From Zygnema cylindricum (lineage: Eukaryota; Streptophyta; Zygnematophyceae; Zygnematales; Zygnemataceae), in assembly GCA_037447655.1 (NCBI GenBank), contig JBBHKE010002987.1, forward strand, positions 38,969-102,968: a stretch of DNA of 64,000 nt, in the 5' to 3' direction. Under the pieces are notes generated by a model. That model was not told the DNA's origin. It made no database searches and saw only the letters and a program-made list of their open reading frames with translations. The position numbers and the translations under genes were made by a program. This document shows, piece by piece, positions 45,618-57,470 of the stretch. Within the stretch, counting starts at the first letter, position 1. Each line of letters opens with the position of its first letter.

Positions 45618-47457
45618 ATGGCGGAGAAAGGGAAATCCCCGGCGGAATCTAGTGGAGGAGCTAGTGGGGGAGTTAATGGAGGAGGAGTTACATGGACACA
45701 ATATGATGAGTATGACAAACGGGGGGAGAAAAATGTGAAGATGGACGAAGGAACGTTTGAACGCTTTCAAGATTTTCTCAAAACACAAGAAGATGATGGA
45801 GATGGAGGAGTAAGTGGAGACTCACGCAATTCAAAGAAAACAAAGAACAAAAAGGGAAAATCTAAACTTTATGAGGAAGAGGAGGAGAGCGACGATGATG
45901 ATCTTAAAGTGTTTAATAAGACCATTGTCTTCACGTGTTCTAACTGTGCAATTTGGAAAAGATACATTCGAGGAGCATTCACAGTGAAAAAACTTTGGGA
46001 CATCGTAATCGGGGAAGAAACACGACCGGATCCTTTAGAGGATCCGGCTGGAGCAAAGAAGTGGGACAACAAAGATACAGCGGCCTCCACCGCACGAATA
46101 CAAAGTTGTGCCAGTTCTATGCATTAACATCTTCTATGCATTAACATCTTCTAACTCATGATAGGGCTTATGATTGTTGGACCGCTTTGCAAAATGCGTT
46201 TGAAAAAGGATTTGAGGCAAATGAAAATTATCTCTTTGAGGAGTATATTGGGTTTAGAATGAAGGACAATGAGTCCATTGATGATGGAGTCAAAAGGTTT
46301 TATGTTATCATAGAACAACTTAACTCACTCAATAACTTCCCTACAGAAAAAGAGAGGTTGTTTGATTTCATGAGGAGTCTTCCAAGCAAGTTTGGGGTAG
46401 CAAAGGAGGTCATCAAGGGCCTGAGAAACCGACAATGGCATATGCTATCAACCACTTGAAGAGTAGGGAGAAGGAGAAGGCAACATCGAAAGAAGAAAAT
46501 AAAGGGTCATCTTATCCGAGATATCAGTATGAGGATGACGTAGGAGCTTACAACTTTAGGGGATCTAGGGGGAGAGGAGGTGGACCTCGTGGACGAGGAG
46601 GCGGGTCACAGGGCCTAGGGAGAGGCTCATATCAAGGTGATACCTCTCAGATGACATGCTACAATTGTAAAGAGACTGGGCATGGCTCATTTGAATGCCC
46701 AGACAAGAGCAAACAGTGTAACACTTGTCATAAATGGGGACACACTAGTCGCGGTTGTTATCAAAACAAGGGAAACGGTCGCGGAGGGGGACAGTGCAGA
46801 GGTGGAGGAAATAGAGGAAGTGGAAGTAGCTCATCAGGTAGAGAAGATTTTGTCAAGGATGGGCCAATGGGACAAGATCAAGCATTTTTCGTTTCACTTA
46901 TCGAGGATTCACAGGAAAAGAAGGAGGATATCCTATTTGACATACGAGGCAAGAAGAGTAAGGGAAAATTTAACAGTTGGATCATAGATTCAGGTGCTAC
47001 ACATCACATGTGTTCAGATCCAGGTCTGTACAGTGACATTCAAAAACTCAGTATACCAAAATACATCATAGTGGCTAATGGTTCGATGATGGTCATCGAT
47101 ACAGTGGGAACAGTACGGTTGGATCTACCGACACAAGATAGCGAAGGGAAAACTAGAGTCAATAGAGTACGCTTTAACAATATGCTTTATAATCCGGGGG
47201 GGTGCATTAATCTCTTAAGTGTCCCACAACTTCAAAAGAAAGGAGGAAGAGCCACATGCTTGGAAGGAGGTAGAATCATTTTGAGTAGTAAAACAGGACC
47301 ATTTGTAGAAGGCATTGTGACTGAAAATATGCAAAGAAGGTTGATTTGGAGAAAACCAGAAAATAGGACAGCGGATGAAGAAGGTCATATCCATTCGGCA
47401 GAGGTCAACAAGGAGGACCTCACGTTGTGGCACAATCGTATGTGTCACACTTCATAG
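45618..47457 (+). pseudogene. Copia gag and protease region, frameshifted
   Basis: Three frames are needed: 45618-46127, about 46142-46459, and 46435-47457. The N-terminal acidic region is followed by a gag core (KKLWDIVIGEE, then FRMKDNESIDDGVKRFY), then two CCHC zinc knuckles (CYNCKETGHGSFEC and CNTCHKWGHTSRGC), a Gly/Arg-rich linker, the protease active site WIIDSGATHHMC, and the start of the pre-integrase motif (LTLWHNRMCH). A direct duplication of about 19 bp at 46120-46156 lies at the first frame break. Confidence 0.85.
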
Positions 47458-48725
47458 AGGAACATTAAGGAGATGATTCGTCATGGGGCGGTTTGAGGAA
47501 TAGATGTGGCAACAGGAGAGAAGGTCACTTGATGTGTTGGATGCACAAAAGGGAAGCATAAAAGGAAGCCTTATCTGGTGAAAGATTTTCAATTCAAAGC
47601 GAATGGCCCTCTAGATCTAGTTCATGTAGATCTTTGTGGGGACACACATCTATAAACCATTGGAGAAATAAATATATTATGGTGATAGTTGATGATTTCA
47701 GCAGGAAGACATGGGTATATCTTTGAATAGCTAAGGCAGACGCTCTTGAAACATTTAAAGACTTTGTGGTTATGGCTGAGAGGGAAAGGGGGAGGCAGGT
47801 AAAGGCAGTACGCTCGGACTGCGGAGGATAATTTCTTGCTTTCGTTGATTATTGTAAAGAGACGGGTATTAAGCAGCAGTTCACGGCTCCTTATTCCCCA
47901 CAATCGAATGGAATAGCAAAGAGGAATAACCGAACATTGCAAGAGATGGTGCGAGCCATGCTCCATACGACGAAACTCACACATCGTCTTTGGGGAGAAG
48001 CAATCAGGGCAGCTAACCATATTACAAACATGAGAATAAACTCCGCTTTGGGCAACAAAACATTGGAGGAACTTTGGAGTGGACAAATACCTACGGTAAA
48101 ACACTTAAGGATTTGGGGATGTGAGGCTATGGGATACATAGAGGAAAGAAATCGGGAGGGAAAGTTTGTTGCACAGTCATGGGAAGGATATTTTGTGGGA
48201 TATAGTGAGAACTCAATGCACTATACGATTTACAACCAAGTTATTAGAAGGGTTAAAGAGTCTAAAAATGTGGAGTTTAATGAGAACTTAGAATGGATGG
48301 TGAAAGGAGCTAATGAGTCCAAACGAGCTGAAGATTATGAGAAGGAGAGTCATTGTGAGAAATTCATTGGAGAGGAGGAAGAGGACGAATTTTTGATAGA
48401 GGTAGGGACAAAGAAAAAGGTGCGATTTGTAAAGAAACCTTTAGAGAAAGTTCTGACACCTAAGCTTAGCGGCACCGAATCACAAGGAGATAAGGTCATA
48501 ACAGAATCACCCACTGGCACTGACAACGTGACATCAAAAAAGACACCCCTAGAGAAAGAGGATGATGACAAGATTGAGAACACTGATTCGGATAAGGAAT
48601 TTGCAGAAGACGTATGGAGAAATAAAAGATCCACTACAGGGATGACACTGGAACGATTCTCATCTGGACTGTCATATAAAAAGCAAACCAGCTACCAGAG
48701 GGCAAGTCGGCACTATCTAGATTAG
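47458..48725 (+). pseudogene. Copia integrase region, multiple stops
   Basis: In-frame stops follow LWHNRMCHTS. Recognisable integrase parts include CVGCTKGK (zinc-binding part), LVHVDLCGD, VDDFSRKTW, RSDCGG and then a long open stretch from 47937 with HRLWGEAIRAANHITNMR and IWGCEAMGYI, typical of the Copia integrase C-terminal region. Confidence 0.8.
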
Positions 48726-48849
48726 CTTCTTTTGGATCTGCATACTCTGAGGGCCAATGGAGGTCTCAGAGTTTCAAAAATCGTCCGGCGGATCCTCAAT
48801 CTTATCAAGAGGCTCGAGACTCGGACGAATGGGAGGAGAAGTGAAAACC

Positions 48850-50320
48850 GACGTTTATCAAAGAATTTAATTATGTAAAATCAAATGGGTGTTTTGAAGA
48901 GGTAGATTTACCGGTTGGTAAGAAGGCGATAGACTCAAAGTGGGTTTTTAAGACAAAGACGGGAGCTTCAGAAGAAATTCTTAAGTATAAGGCACGGTTG
49001 GTATGTAAGGGCTTCCAGCAGAAGGAAGGTATTGACTATTCGGAGACATTTGCCCCTGTAGTTAAGTTTGATTCATTGCGCACAATTATTTAAATGGCAG
49101 TGGCGGGAGGAATGCACATCCAACAGATGGATGTAAAGACGGCCTTTTTAAATGGTGAATTGGAGGAGGAGGTGTATATGAAAATTCCAAAAGGAGTTCT
49201 TGGAAAGAATGGTAAGGTATGGAGGTTGTGGAAGGCTTTGTATGGTTTGAAGCAGGCAGCGAGAACATGGAACCATAAACTTCACAAAGTTTTACTAATT
49301 CTGGGATTTAAGAGACTTACTTACAGTAGATTGTGGAGTGTATATTTGGGGAGAAGGTTGGGACATGATAATATTTAGTGTATACGTCGATGAATTTATT
49401 TCCATCTCTCACAACTTGGAGTTACTTGGGGAATTGAAGATTGAATTTCGAAAGCACTTTAGAATTACAGATTTAGGGGATGCGGAGTACATTGTGGGAT
49501 TCAATTTCAGATGAGGAGGAACGGAGACATTAAATTCAGCCCAGAGCAATATGCAAAAGAGGTACTAGAAAGAGTTGGGTTCATAGATTCTAAGCCACGT
49601 AGAACTCCCCTTGATCCTCGTGACAAGTCTTCTAACTTTGTTAAAAGTCCTGAGGTTGATGCCTCCTATAGGGAAGCGGTCGGAAGCTTAATGTATTTGA
49701 GTATCGGTACTAGGCCAGACATTAGTGCCACAGTGAGTGTGGTTAGTCAGTATTGTAGCAATCCAAAAAAAATACATTGGGAGGCAATGAAGAGAATCTT
49801 TAGATATTTGGCTGGAACACTTAGTCTTGGAATTGTTTATAGGAAAGGTGAGAGCTTGAGTTGTTATGGATATTGTGATGCCGACTATGGAGGGGACCAT
49901 GATACAGGAAGGTCTACGTCAGGATATATGTTTTTACTTGCAGAAGAAGCTATCTCGTGGAATTCCCGTTTGCAACCTACTGTGGCACTTTCATCAATGG
50001 AGGCGGAGTATATGGCTGCATGTGATGTTGCGAAGAATGCTGTGTGGATTAAAGAATTTCTATCGAAGGTTGGAGTGGAAAAATAATGCATGCAAATACT
50101 AAGTGATAATATGTCTTCCATTGCACTTAGTAAAAATCCTATTTTGCATAAGCGCACTAAACACATTAAAATTCAGTGGCATTTTGTTCGAGATTTGGTT
50201 GCGGAAAAAGAAGTTGAATTTTTGTTTGTTCCTACAAAAGAACAAGCTGCTGATATGTTAACGAAAGCAACATTGAAGGAAGTCTATGAAATGGGAAAGA
50301 AGTTAGTGGGCATGGAGTAA
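48850..50320 (+). pseudogene. Copia reverse transcriptase and RNase H region
   Basis: RT landmarks: KARLVCKGFQQKEGIDY, QMDVKTAFLNGELEEEVYM and LYGLKQAARTWNHKL. There is a stop before MAVAGG and a frameshift before the catalytic box, which reads YVDE instead of YVDD. RNase H parts include GYCDADYGGDHDTGRSTSGY, LSSMEAEYMAA and a final frame ending KKLVGME at 50320. Inactive. Confidence 0.85.
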
Positions 50321-50341
50321 GAGGGGGCTTTGAGTGTCTTA

Positions 50342-50354
50342 GTAAGAGGGGGAA
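50342..50354 (+). other. Copia polypurine tract
   Basis: GTAAGAGGGGGAA abuts the 3' LTR start TGTTAGG, as expected for the plus-strand primer. Confidence 0.85.
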
Positions 50355-50922
50355 TGTTAGGATATTGTACTAAGCACTTACTTAGCGACGAGATACTCTC
50401 GTAGCCAAAGTAGCGACGACTAGCGACGAAAAAAGTCGCGTCGCTATATATTTGAAGTGACGTAGAAGTTAGCGACGAAGTAGTTTTGTCGCCGGATATT
50501 TGAAGTGACGTAGAAATTGTTTGTTCGTTTCGTTTCACGCAAGTTCTGGTCGTACCGTACAAGTGACTTGGAAATTATTTGTTCGTTTTAGTTCGTGTAA
50601 AGTCTAGTCGTACCGTGTAGTTCAAGTCGGTTCATGGTTGACCTTTTCTAGTCTTACCGTGTTGTTCAAGCCGGTTCGTAGTTTTCGGCCGTTTGTTTCG
50701 GCGCGTTTACTCTTACACGTTTTAGTTGTGTACATATATATACTTGTTGGGACTTAGTGGTTATCTATCTTTTGTAGTCGAAGCTTGTTAAGGAGGCGTA
50801 GAAAGGTCATAAGTAAAAGGAAGGAAGAAAATGAGTTGTATTTGCGTTGTGCTTAATATATTGAATGCTTTTGGAGGAACACCATTGTTGTGTGTGTATT
50901 TTATTTGGTTTGTAATCTTTCA
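50355..50922 (+). repeat. Copia 3' LTR
   Basis: 568 bp, equal in length to the 5' LTR and starting and ending identically. Differences are almost all single-base substitutions. Confidence 0.95.
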
Positions 50923-51300
50923 CCTCTTTCTCTTTTCTCTATATGTAAATGCACGAATAATAGTATCATATGAAAGATTTTTTTTTTAAATTTTAAATTT
51001 CATTTTTGGTGTTAGTTTGATGGCATATCGAATGATAAAAGTTAAGAAAATGAAATCTGGAAGCCATGGCTGAAAGTTTACGTAGTGATGACGTCACAAG
51101 GTAGCATGACTTCGTTATGTCATAAAACCCAAACATCTAAAATATCACAAAAACCTCGGCGTCTATAACCGTCGCCTAATTTGTAGACGTCACTAATTTT
51201 AGGAAGTTTCGTAGTTGTCAAAATTTGGTTTCGTAGATTGCTGCACATTTTGTAGACGTCTACAATCGTCATATATTTGAAGTAATGAAGGCGCAAGTAA

Positions 51301-52242
51301 GGGAGTGTTCCCATGTAATCGGTACTTTTATAAGGTATTTTGGACTGTAGTGAAGATTCTACGTACTACTGCATAGAGCGTCCCCATGTGCGAAATGGAA
51401 CTTTAAAATGTGACATTTGTAGACGCAGGTATAACTTGTGACGGTTGAAGACGAGTACGAAGCTTTTGACAATTGGTGACGCCAACAAAAACAACGACAG
51501 TTACAGATTTCTAGATTTTTTTGAAATTGTGGATGTTTAGGGTTTGGTGATATTGTGACATCATGCTCACTTGGGACAATGTCGAAGTCAATGATTCAAT
51601 AAATTTATGCCATGGTTTCACGATTTCGTTTCTTATACTTTTCGCACTCGACTTGCCGTTAAAAAAATACCTAAAAATTGTCAACAAAATTATTTTTCGA
51701 AGATCTTTCATTTTATACCAATATTGTCGTGTCTCATTCTAAAAAGTGTGAGATAAAAGCGATAATGGGAGAGGGAGAGGGGAGAGGCCACGACGACGAA
51801 AATTTATTCAAAGGACTTTTGAATGAAAATGGAGGTCCGAGACCCTTGCAATCTTTTTTTCGTATATGAGCTTGACGGACACGGTGAGAAATAGCGAGTA
51901 CTCTTCCTTGTCCAATTTTTTTTCTACTTGTGTGGTGCGTGCGTGGATCTTTTTTCATTCGCTGTTTGGGCGATACTTTAACTAAAAACACCCCCTCTAG
52001 GTGATTTTGGATGACGTTTTTCGATGGGCTGGATTCTCTTGCCCGAGGGTCGAAAAGTTGAAAACGCCAAAATGCGTTCACATGATTAAAAACATGCAGT
52101 ACATATTAAGTATAGAATTGACGTTCACTGTATTTTGGCAAAAATGATTTTCTCGTACGGCTGAAGTTTTTCTCAAAGTTCCTTGAAGATTAGGGCAAAA
52201 CGGCAGAGAAAAGTCGATACTTTAATACATGGGGACACCCCC
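51301..52242. mobile_element. Harbinger-like element, 942 bp, TSD TAA
   Basis: Ends GGGAGTGTTCCCATGTAAT and (inverted) GGGGGTGTCCCCATGTATT, flanked by TAA at 51298-51300 and 52243-52245. No transposase; a GA-rich GGGAGAGGGAGAGG stretch lies inside at about 51766. Confidence 0.75.
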
Positions 52243-52470
52243 TAATGATTGACATAGGAACACTTTGAAAAAAACACCGTAAAATCTGCGCTAAAATCCA
52301 AAGTAACATTCTAATGTTTTGATTACATGGGCACATACCCTTAATGCCTCTAACTGAATATCAAAACAATGTCTTCTATAGTCGATATATGGATGTTCTG
52401 GTGATTTTTCATGACAGCCTCGGCAGCTACAGTACGGGAAAAACGGAACGGTTTACGGCGCAGACTGATA

Positions 52471-52926
52471 GCCGGTTCCCACCGGAGCATTTGTAACTTT
52501 TTGCCCATTCCGATGATTTTCCGAAAACTCATCGGAAAACGGGTGTCGTTCACACCAAAATTCTGGCACGTCACACGCTTTGACGTCATCAAACAAAGAC
52601 GCGAAAACAAACCTGCAGATTTTCAAATTTACTATGCTCGAAGGACGACGACGGTGGCTCAAAGTCATGCAGATTTTTCGCGCGAAAACAACGAAATAGC
52701 CGTTCGGATGTTGTTTTTGCTACGTCAGTTTTTCGGGTTACCGTTGGCCTGTTTCACAGAAAGACGCAACTTTTACCCTACTTCTATATCCGGCAATATT
52801 TTGAGGAAGTCGTTTGTACGGTTTTCCGAGAACTTCCGAAATCTACAAAGTCGGTGCTCGGAAAGCCGTACATTATTCGAACGTCCGTCTGTTGCGGAAG
52901 TGATTTTTTTTCCTGTGGGAACACGC
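52471..52926. mobile_element. MITE with GTTCCCAC ends, 456 bp
   Basis: Ends GCCGGTTCCCACCGGA and (inverted) GCGTGTTCCCACAGGA (13 of 16 match), each beside TA. An internal short hairpin GATGATTTTCCG/CGGAAAACGG lies near the left end. The 206-aa open frame across it (52411-53031) has no recognisable domain. Confidence 0.55.
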
Positions 52927-55480
52927 TATGAGTGCGGCTGTTGTCAGATGCCGCTGGATCGACGACTGCGGCAGCTCCGCGGTTTGCTGCAGTCCGAAAG
53001 CAGGAAACGTGACGGCATAGGACGCACATAGTCCGTAGGATTTAATGCGAGAGTCATGTAAAACAATCGTTGACTGGACAGCGCAGAAAACTCACTGTGA
53101 GCGAAATGCTGCCGTTTTCGTCCACGTGTCCAGCACATTTTCAACGTTTGCCGAGCCTTTGGTTGAATATTGTCGTACGATCGCCGTGAGTTACGCAATA
53201 GACAAAATGAGCTAACGACCTTGTCTTACACGAACGGAGAATGTGTAAAGTCGAAGTAGAAGCTCAGAGAAGAAGGTTTTAAATTATACACGTGTTCTTG
53301 AATTAGGTGCCACGAGGAGTCACGACAGCCACTGTCACAATTATTTAATTTACCACCCATTAAATAGCCACGAAAATCATATGCGGCGGCAAGTTGACCG
53401 GAAAGAAAGTCCAATGAGCAAACCATCTCAAAAATCAAATACTGGTGACCTTTTGCTTCAGTTAAAATGTTAAAATCGTGGACGTGGCACAGAGGCGACG
53501 ATTCAAGTTACCTAATTTCAGTGACTTGCGTAGCGGTCATTTTTTCGGTTCCCGAAATAAATTTCGAAAGGCATTAAACTCTGACATAATTACTTTTTGT
53601 CATTTTCGCATTCACGTGCATCGAACCCTACTTGACAGTTGATCGCACAATTACACATCTACGCCGTAGATATTAAGGCATCCGAATCAAAATGGACAAG
53701 AGCATTGGAGCCAATTGTAAATGATTTTGTCGCTCCTTCAAGAATCAAGTTGCTCTGTAAAACAGTAAAACAGTGATATAGTCCAAGATTGTAACGGAAC
53801 TGTATCCAATTTTCAGCAACCATAGTATGGGTCAAATAGCCACCGTTTTTTACGACCACGTTTGCGTATTATAATAACTGTCAGATACGTACAGCTTGCA
53901 ACGCTACCACATGTGCATCATAGCCGTACACTAGAAGTCTATAACTGGAAACCACTGGAAAATATGGCGTAAGATATTTCACTGACGGTACGCTAAGTAC
54001 AACTAGCTGTCTCTTGGAGCGACATTTACCGTTCAATAATATCAAAGGCGAAAATATCACGGGCGTGACCGTACATGCGCTCAGATCCGATCACGAGGTG
54101 GATCAGCAAACACAAAATCCAGAGAGAGCCGACGAGCAATAGTGGTAGTCAGACTTGCGGCGATTGTTTGCATGTCAATCTTGCAGTATTGAGATTCTAG
54201 AATCTTACCAGAATCTCTAATTTTTTCACCGTACATGATACAATGTACAGAGCAGGTATATGTCAGTTTAATTTTCATTCGTCAGTAATTGTCATCGTCA
54301 ATAACGTTTATTCGATCGCGGCCCAGTTGGCATTAAATCATGAACTAAAGTCAGGAATTATATTTAAGGTAGTCGAATGCAGTTTGCGACGTCTCCATAT
54401 ACCAAACAATTATTAGGGTGTATAAATTCGCGTTGACAATAATATAGGGTTTCCCTCAGTAACGAGTGTTGAGTACAAACCCATGTTTATGACTTTAAGA
54501 TGAGGGTGTGTTAACATTTCATGTATATTGCTATTAAGAATTAAGAAAAGTGTGGATATCCATAAATGTTATAGTTAGAGTGTGTTATTTTTGCGCATTT
54601 TTTCTCTGTGTCAACACGAAGTAGTAATATGTAAACAAGCCATAATGTCTCGCGCACTTCGTAGGGTTAACGGTGCCATACAAAGAACATATGTTGCATT
54701 ACTAATATTATTTCAAAAATTCGTTGTAAAACATTTTTTATACACGTCGCACCTTTATATCCTAATTGTTAAACTTGTTAATCTTATTTAAATATTCATT
54801 TCTTCATTCGACCAATTGTACATTGTCGTAGTCAAACATTGTTCCTGTATTTTATTTGTTTTGTCTCTTTAAAAAAACTAATGGTACAATGTTGTGTTGG
54901 TATATGCAGTATAATAATCATCCTATTAAATAAAACAACGAGTTTACGATTTATGTTTAGAGTTAGTTGTAGCGTGTGATTTTTATGTTTTATGGATTCC
55001 ATGTTGTTTCCTATTATACTTGTTTAGGTTTTTATAGGGTATGGTTATAAATGGTTGAATAATAACCACGGAGTTAATGGTTGAATAATAATCCACATAA
55101 GTTATTACATGTAAATTTTGAGTTGCGCGTGGGTGGTTATAAAGTTAAACCGGGAAATAAATGTAACGTTAAAGATTTAAGAACGATGGGTTTTTGGGGT
55201 TAAACTAGTGAGAAATCGACCAACACACCGAATCGACCAATCACTCATTTTGAAGAGTGTTAATAGTTAGGTGAAGTTTGGTACAAGAATTACAAAAAAA
55301 GGTATTTATCTACTCAACACATCATTACTACTATGTCAACCCCTGAAAATCCTAAATTAACAAGTGATTGCACGTAACTCTTTTAATTTTTGGTATCGGG
55401 TCAACTTTCGCTCAAATTCTTTGTCCTTCAATCTGCCTTTGGAAACCGGTTCACTAGAAATACCTTAAGCCGCCGCCGTG
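52927..55480. other. Uncharacterised DNA with short minus-strand coding-like blocks
   Basis: No recognised gene. Three minus-strand open blocks (53226-53438, 53659-53859 and 54081-54278) read like ordinary protein, for example AENWIQFRYNLGLYHCFTV, and might be exons of a gene or relic. No domain was recognised and splice borders are unproven. Confidence 0.25.
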
Positions 55481-55703
55481 CTCCCATCAAACTTTTATAT
55501 TCTAAGTTTTTCTAAAAAATGTATTGATTATATCAAATTCCACCCTGGAACTGTCATTAATTTTAAAATACATTGCACAATTTTTTGACATCGAGCCCAC
55601 TTTCAGATCTCTCCGTTTGCCCATACCGAAAACAAAGATCCCTCTTTTGTGTATTTGAATATTACTTTTCCATCTACTAACAACTTTATTGGAGGATGAC
55701 CAT

Positions 55704-56291
55704 TCAATCGATAATGTTACTCCCGGTGCTTTGTATGGTGTTTTCTTGCAAATTGGCCCAATCTATAAGAAATGCACCAAAGTCCACATAAAATTGGATA
55801 AAAAATGGTGTGGAATTAAGAGGGGTATCAGCGATATTGGTTGCATTAAAAGGTTGAGAAAGAGAAGATGTGGGCGGAGTAGAGGAGGTGGGAACATGAG
55901 TAGAGGTAAAAGGTTGGGAAAGAGAAAGTGTGGGCGAAACAAGGGAGAAGGAAACATGGGTAGAGGTAGAACGTTGAGAAAGAGAAGATGTGGAGATAAT
56001 AGGGGAGGAAGGATCATAGGTAGAGGAAGAAGGTTGGGAAAGAGAAGGTGTGGAGGCAATAGGGGAGGAGGGAGCATAGGTACAGGAAGAAGGTTGGGAA
56101 AGAGAAGGTGTGGAGAGTATAAGAGAGGAGGGAGCATGGGTAGAGGTAGAAGGTTGGGAAAGAGAAGATGTGGAGACAATAGGAGAGGAGGGAGCATGGG
56201 TAGAGGTAGAAGGCTAGGAAAGAGAAGGTGTGGAGACACTAGGGGAGAAGGGAACATGGGTAGAGGTAGGTGTTGGTTGAGTTGAAGACAT
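55704..56291 (-). pseudogene. Possible decayed Pro/Ser/Thr-rich repeat protein
   Basis: From an ATG at 56291 the minus strand reads MSSTQPTPTSTHVPFSPS, then about 20-residue repeats of the type STPSLSQPSTSTHAPSSPIV, then a non-repetitive FFIQFYVDFGAFLIDWANLQ, ending at 55704. One TAG (56214-56216) interrupts it at codon 26. The array period is a multiple of three, so the opposite strand is also open (198 aa, Arg/Lys/Gly/Cys-rich) and coding is not proven for either strand. The minus-strand version has a more natural composition. Confidence 0.35.
55852..56271. repeat. 60-bp tandem repeat, seven units
   Basis: Seven units of exactly 60 bp, each beginning GGTTGGGAAAGAGAAGNTGT and containing a GGAGGGANCATGGGTAGAGG block. 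Units differ by point changes only. Confidence 0.95.
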
Positions 56292-56329
56292 TGGTACAAA
56301 AAAGGTAAATGAAAAATATGGTTTAACTT

Positions 56330-56770
56330 ATAGATAACGAGGGATGACGAGGGCGAGAAATAGGATGAGAGGGAGGGGAAAGTGAAGGTTGCAAAGAAAA
56401 AGTAAATTGATAAGTGTTGAGCTTGAAGGTTTTGACTCGATCCTCAAAAATCCGCAGTCAACTTTAGAATCCACTCCGTGAATTAGGCGTTGCGTTGTCA
56501 CGAGCCTCGTCTTAATCATCGTCAAACACGTTTCTAACTTTTTGCCCAAATTCTCCACAGTATTTTAGAGTTCCTGTATTATTACTTTGAGGGTTGGAAT
56601 AACGTCGACACCGACTCATAAAGCTTAGATTTCAACTTTGATCTCGGTTGGAATTGGAATATCTCCAAATGGGGGACTTTCGTCATTCTTGTCGTCCATT
56701 CGCTGTATTGATTGGGCGAATGTTCGCCACTCCGTATCACATTTTTGTAATATGGTAAAAAAAAAAACTC
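56330..56770 (-). pseudogene. Decayed minus-strand coding region with coiled-coil-like segment
   Basis: In one minus-strand frame: TEWRTFAQSIQRMDDKNDES, PPFGDIPIPTEIKVEI, then after three stops NTVENLGKKLETCLTMIKTR and RLIHGVDSKVDCGFLRI. The amphipathic Leu/Ile spacing suggests a coiled coil. It lies just upstream (minus sense) of the Pro/Ser/Thr repeat frame and could be the same dead gene. No family recognised. Confidence 0.35.
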
Positions 56771-57269
56771 ATAAAGTAAGCTTGCTCGGGGAATTCTTTA
56801 TGCAGAAGTGCTAGGTCTACACATAGAGAGTGCCTAATGGTGCTCATTAGTAACTCGATAAATTTTGGGCCGATACATCTCGAGTTTTGTCCCTTCTACA
56901 TAAATTCCTCTATATATCAAAACAAGTAAACAAAAATTCAGAATATAGGCTAAAACATTGTAATACTGTGACCTCCATAGGTACATAAATTGCACAGCTT
57001 ATATGAAGCCACTACGCAATATTTCGATAGGTGCCTTTCCAATAAAATATCTACCACTCAGACAGTGAAGTATTTTGACCAACCTCACCTAGCAGGGGCC
57101 TGATTCCTTGGAATCAAACACAAAAATAATGGTAAGATTGCTCCTTGAGCAGCTAGATATTCAAGGTCGAAGTTGACCAACATATACAGAAGAGCGCAGA
57201 GAGAGAGAGAGAGAGAGGCGGCTCAAAAAAACTAAGTCATGTATTCCCACTCTGAACCCTTTACTACTA
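56771..57269. other. Intergenic; (GA)n at about 57196-57216
   Basis: Nothing coding recognised. Confidence 0.4.
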
Positions 57270-57468
57270 CACCGTGAATAGTTATTAGCCTTATGTAAGC
57301 TATATCGACACCCCAAAATTTTGACATTGATACCTTTAATATAATAAATTACGCTATTTAAGTACATGGACCATAATATGCCACGTCTTGTGGCACTAAA
57401 TTAGAATGAATGACGCTAATTTTTTCTTTACACTAATAAGTTCTATACGCTAATAACGATTCAAGGTG
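57270..57468. mobile_element. Tc1/mariner-like MITE, 199 bp, TSD TA
   Basis: Inverted copy of 38969-39167, identical in length, with TA at 57268-57269 and 57469-57470. One end carries the same CACCTTG variant, showing that the two copies are close relatives. Confidence 0.85.
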
Positions 57469-57470
57469 TA

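Larger units (their letters stand above)
45012..50922 (+). mobile_element. Complete Ty1/Copia retrotransposon, 5911 bp, TSD CCTCT
   Basis: Two 568-bp LTRs (TG...CA) enclose a primer-binding site, gag-pol remnants in Copia order (gag, protease, integrase, RT, RNase H) and a purine tract. The perfect 5-bp duplication CCTCT is at 45007-45011 and 50923-50927. The LTRs differ by about two dozen or more substitutions (about 95% identity by eye), so insertion is not very recent. The coding region is broken by stops and frameshifts and cannot make a full polyprotein. Confidence 0.95.
44524..52340. mobile_element. Harbinger-like host element split by a Copia element and another Harbinger-like element
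   Basis: Ends GGGTGTGTTCCCATGTG and (inverted) GGGTATGTGCCCATGTAAT, with TTA at 44521-44523 and 52341-52343. Taking out Copia (45012-50922) and 51301-52242 with their duplications leaves about 956 bp. It shares internal landmarks with 24205-24980 (AAGTAAGGGTTTTTTTCT, ACATTTTGCGTCAT, TTTTAGCGCAGAT), which supports pairing these distant ends. Confidence 0.7.

Noticed and set aside
52411-53031. 206-aa open frame
   Set aside because: Spans a MITE with its terminal repeats, has no recognisable domain and no promoter or splice context.
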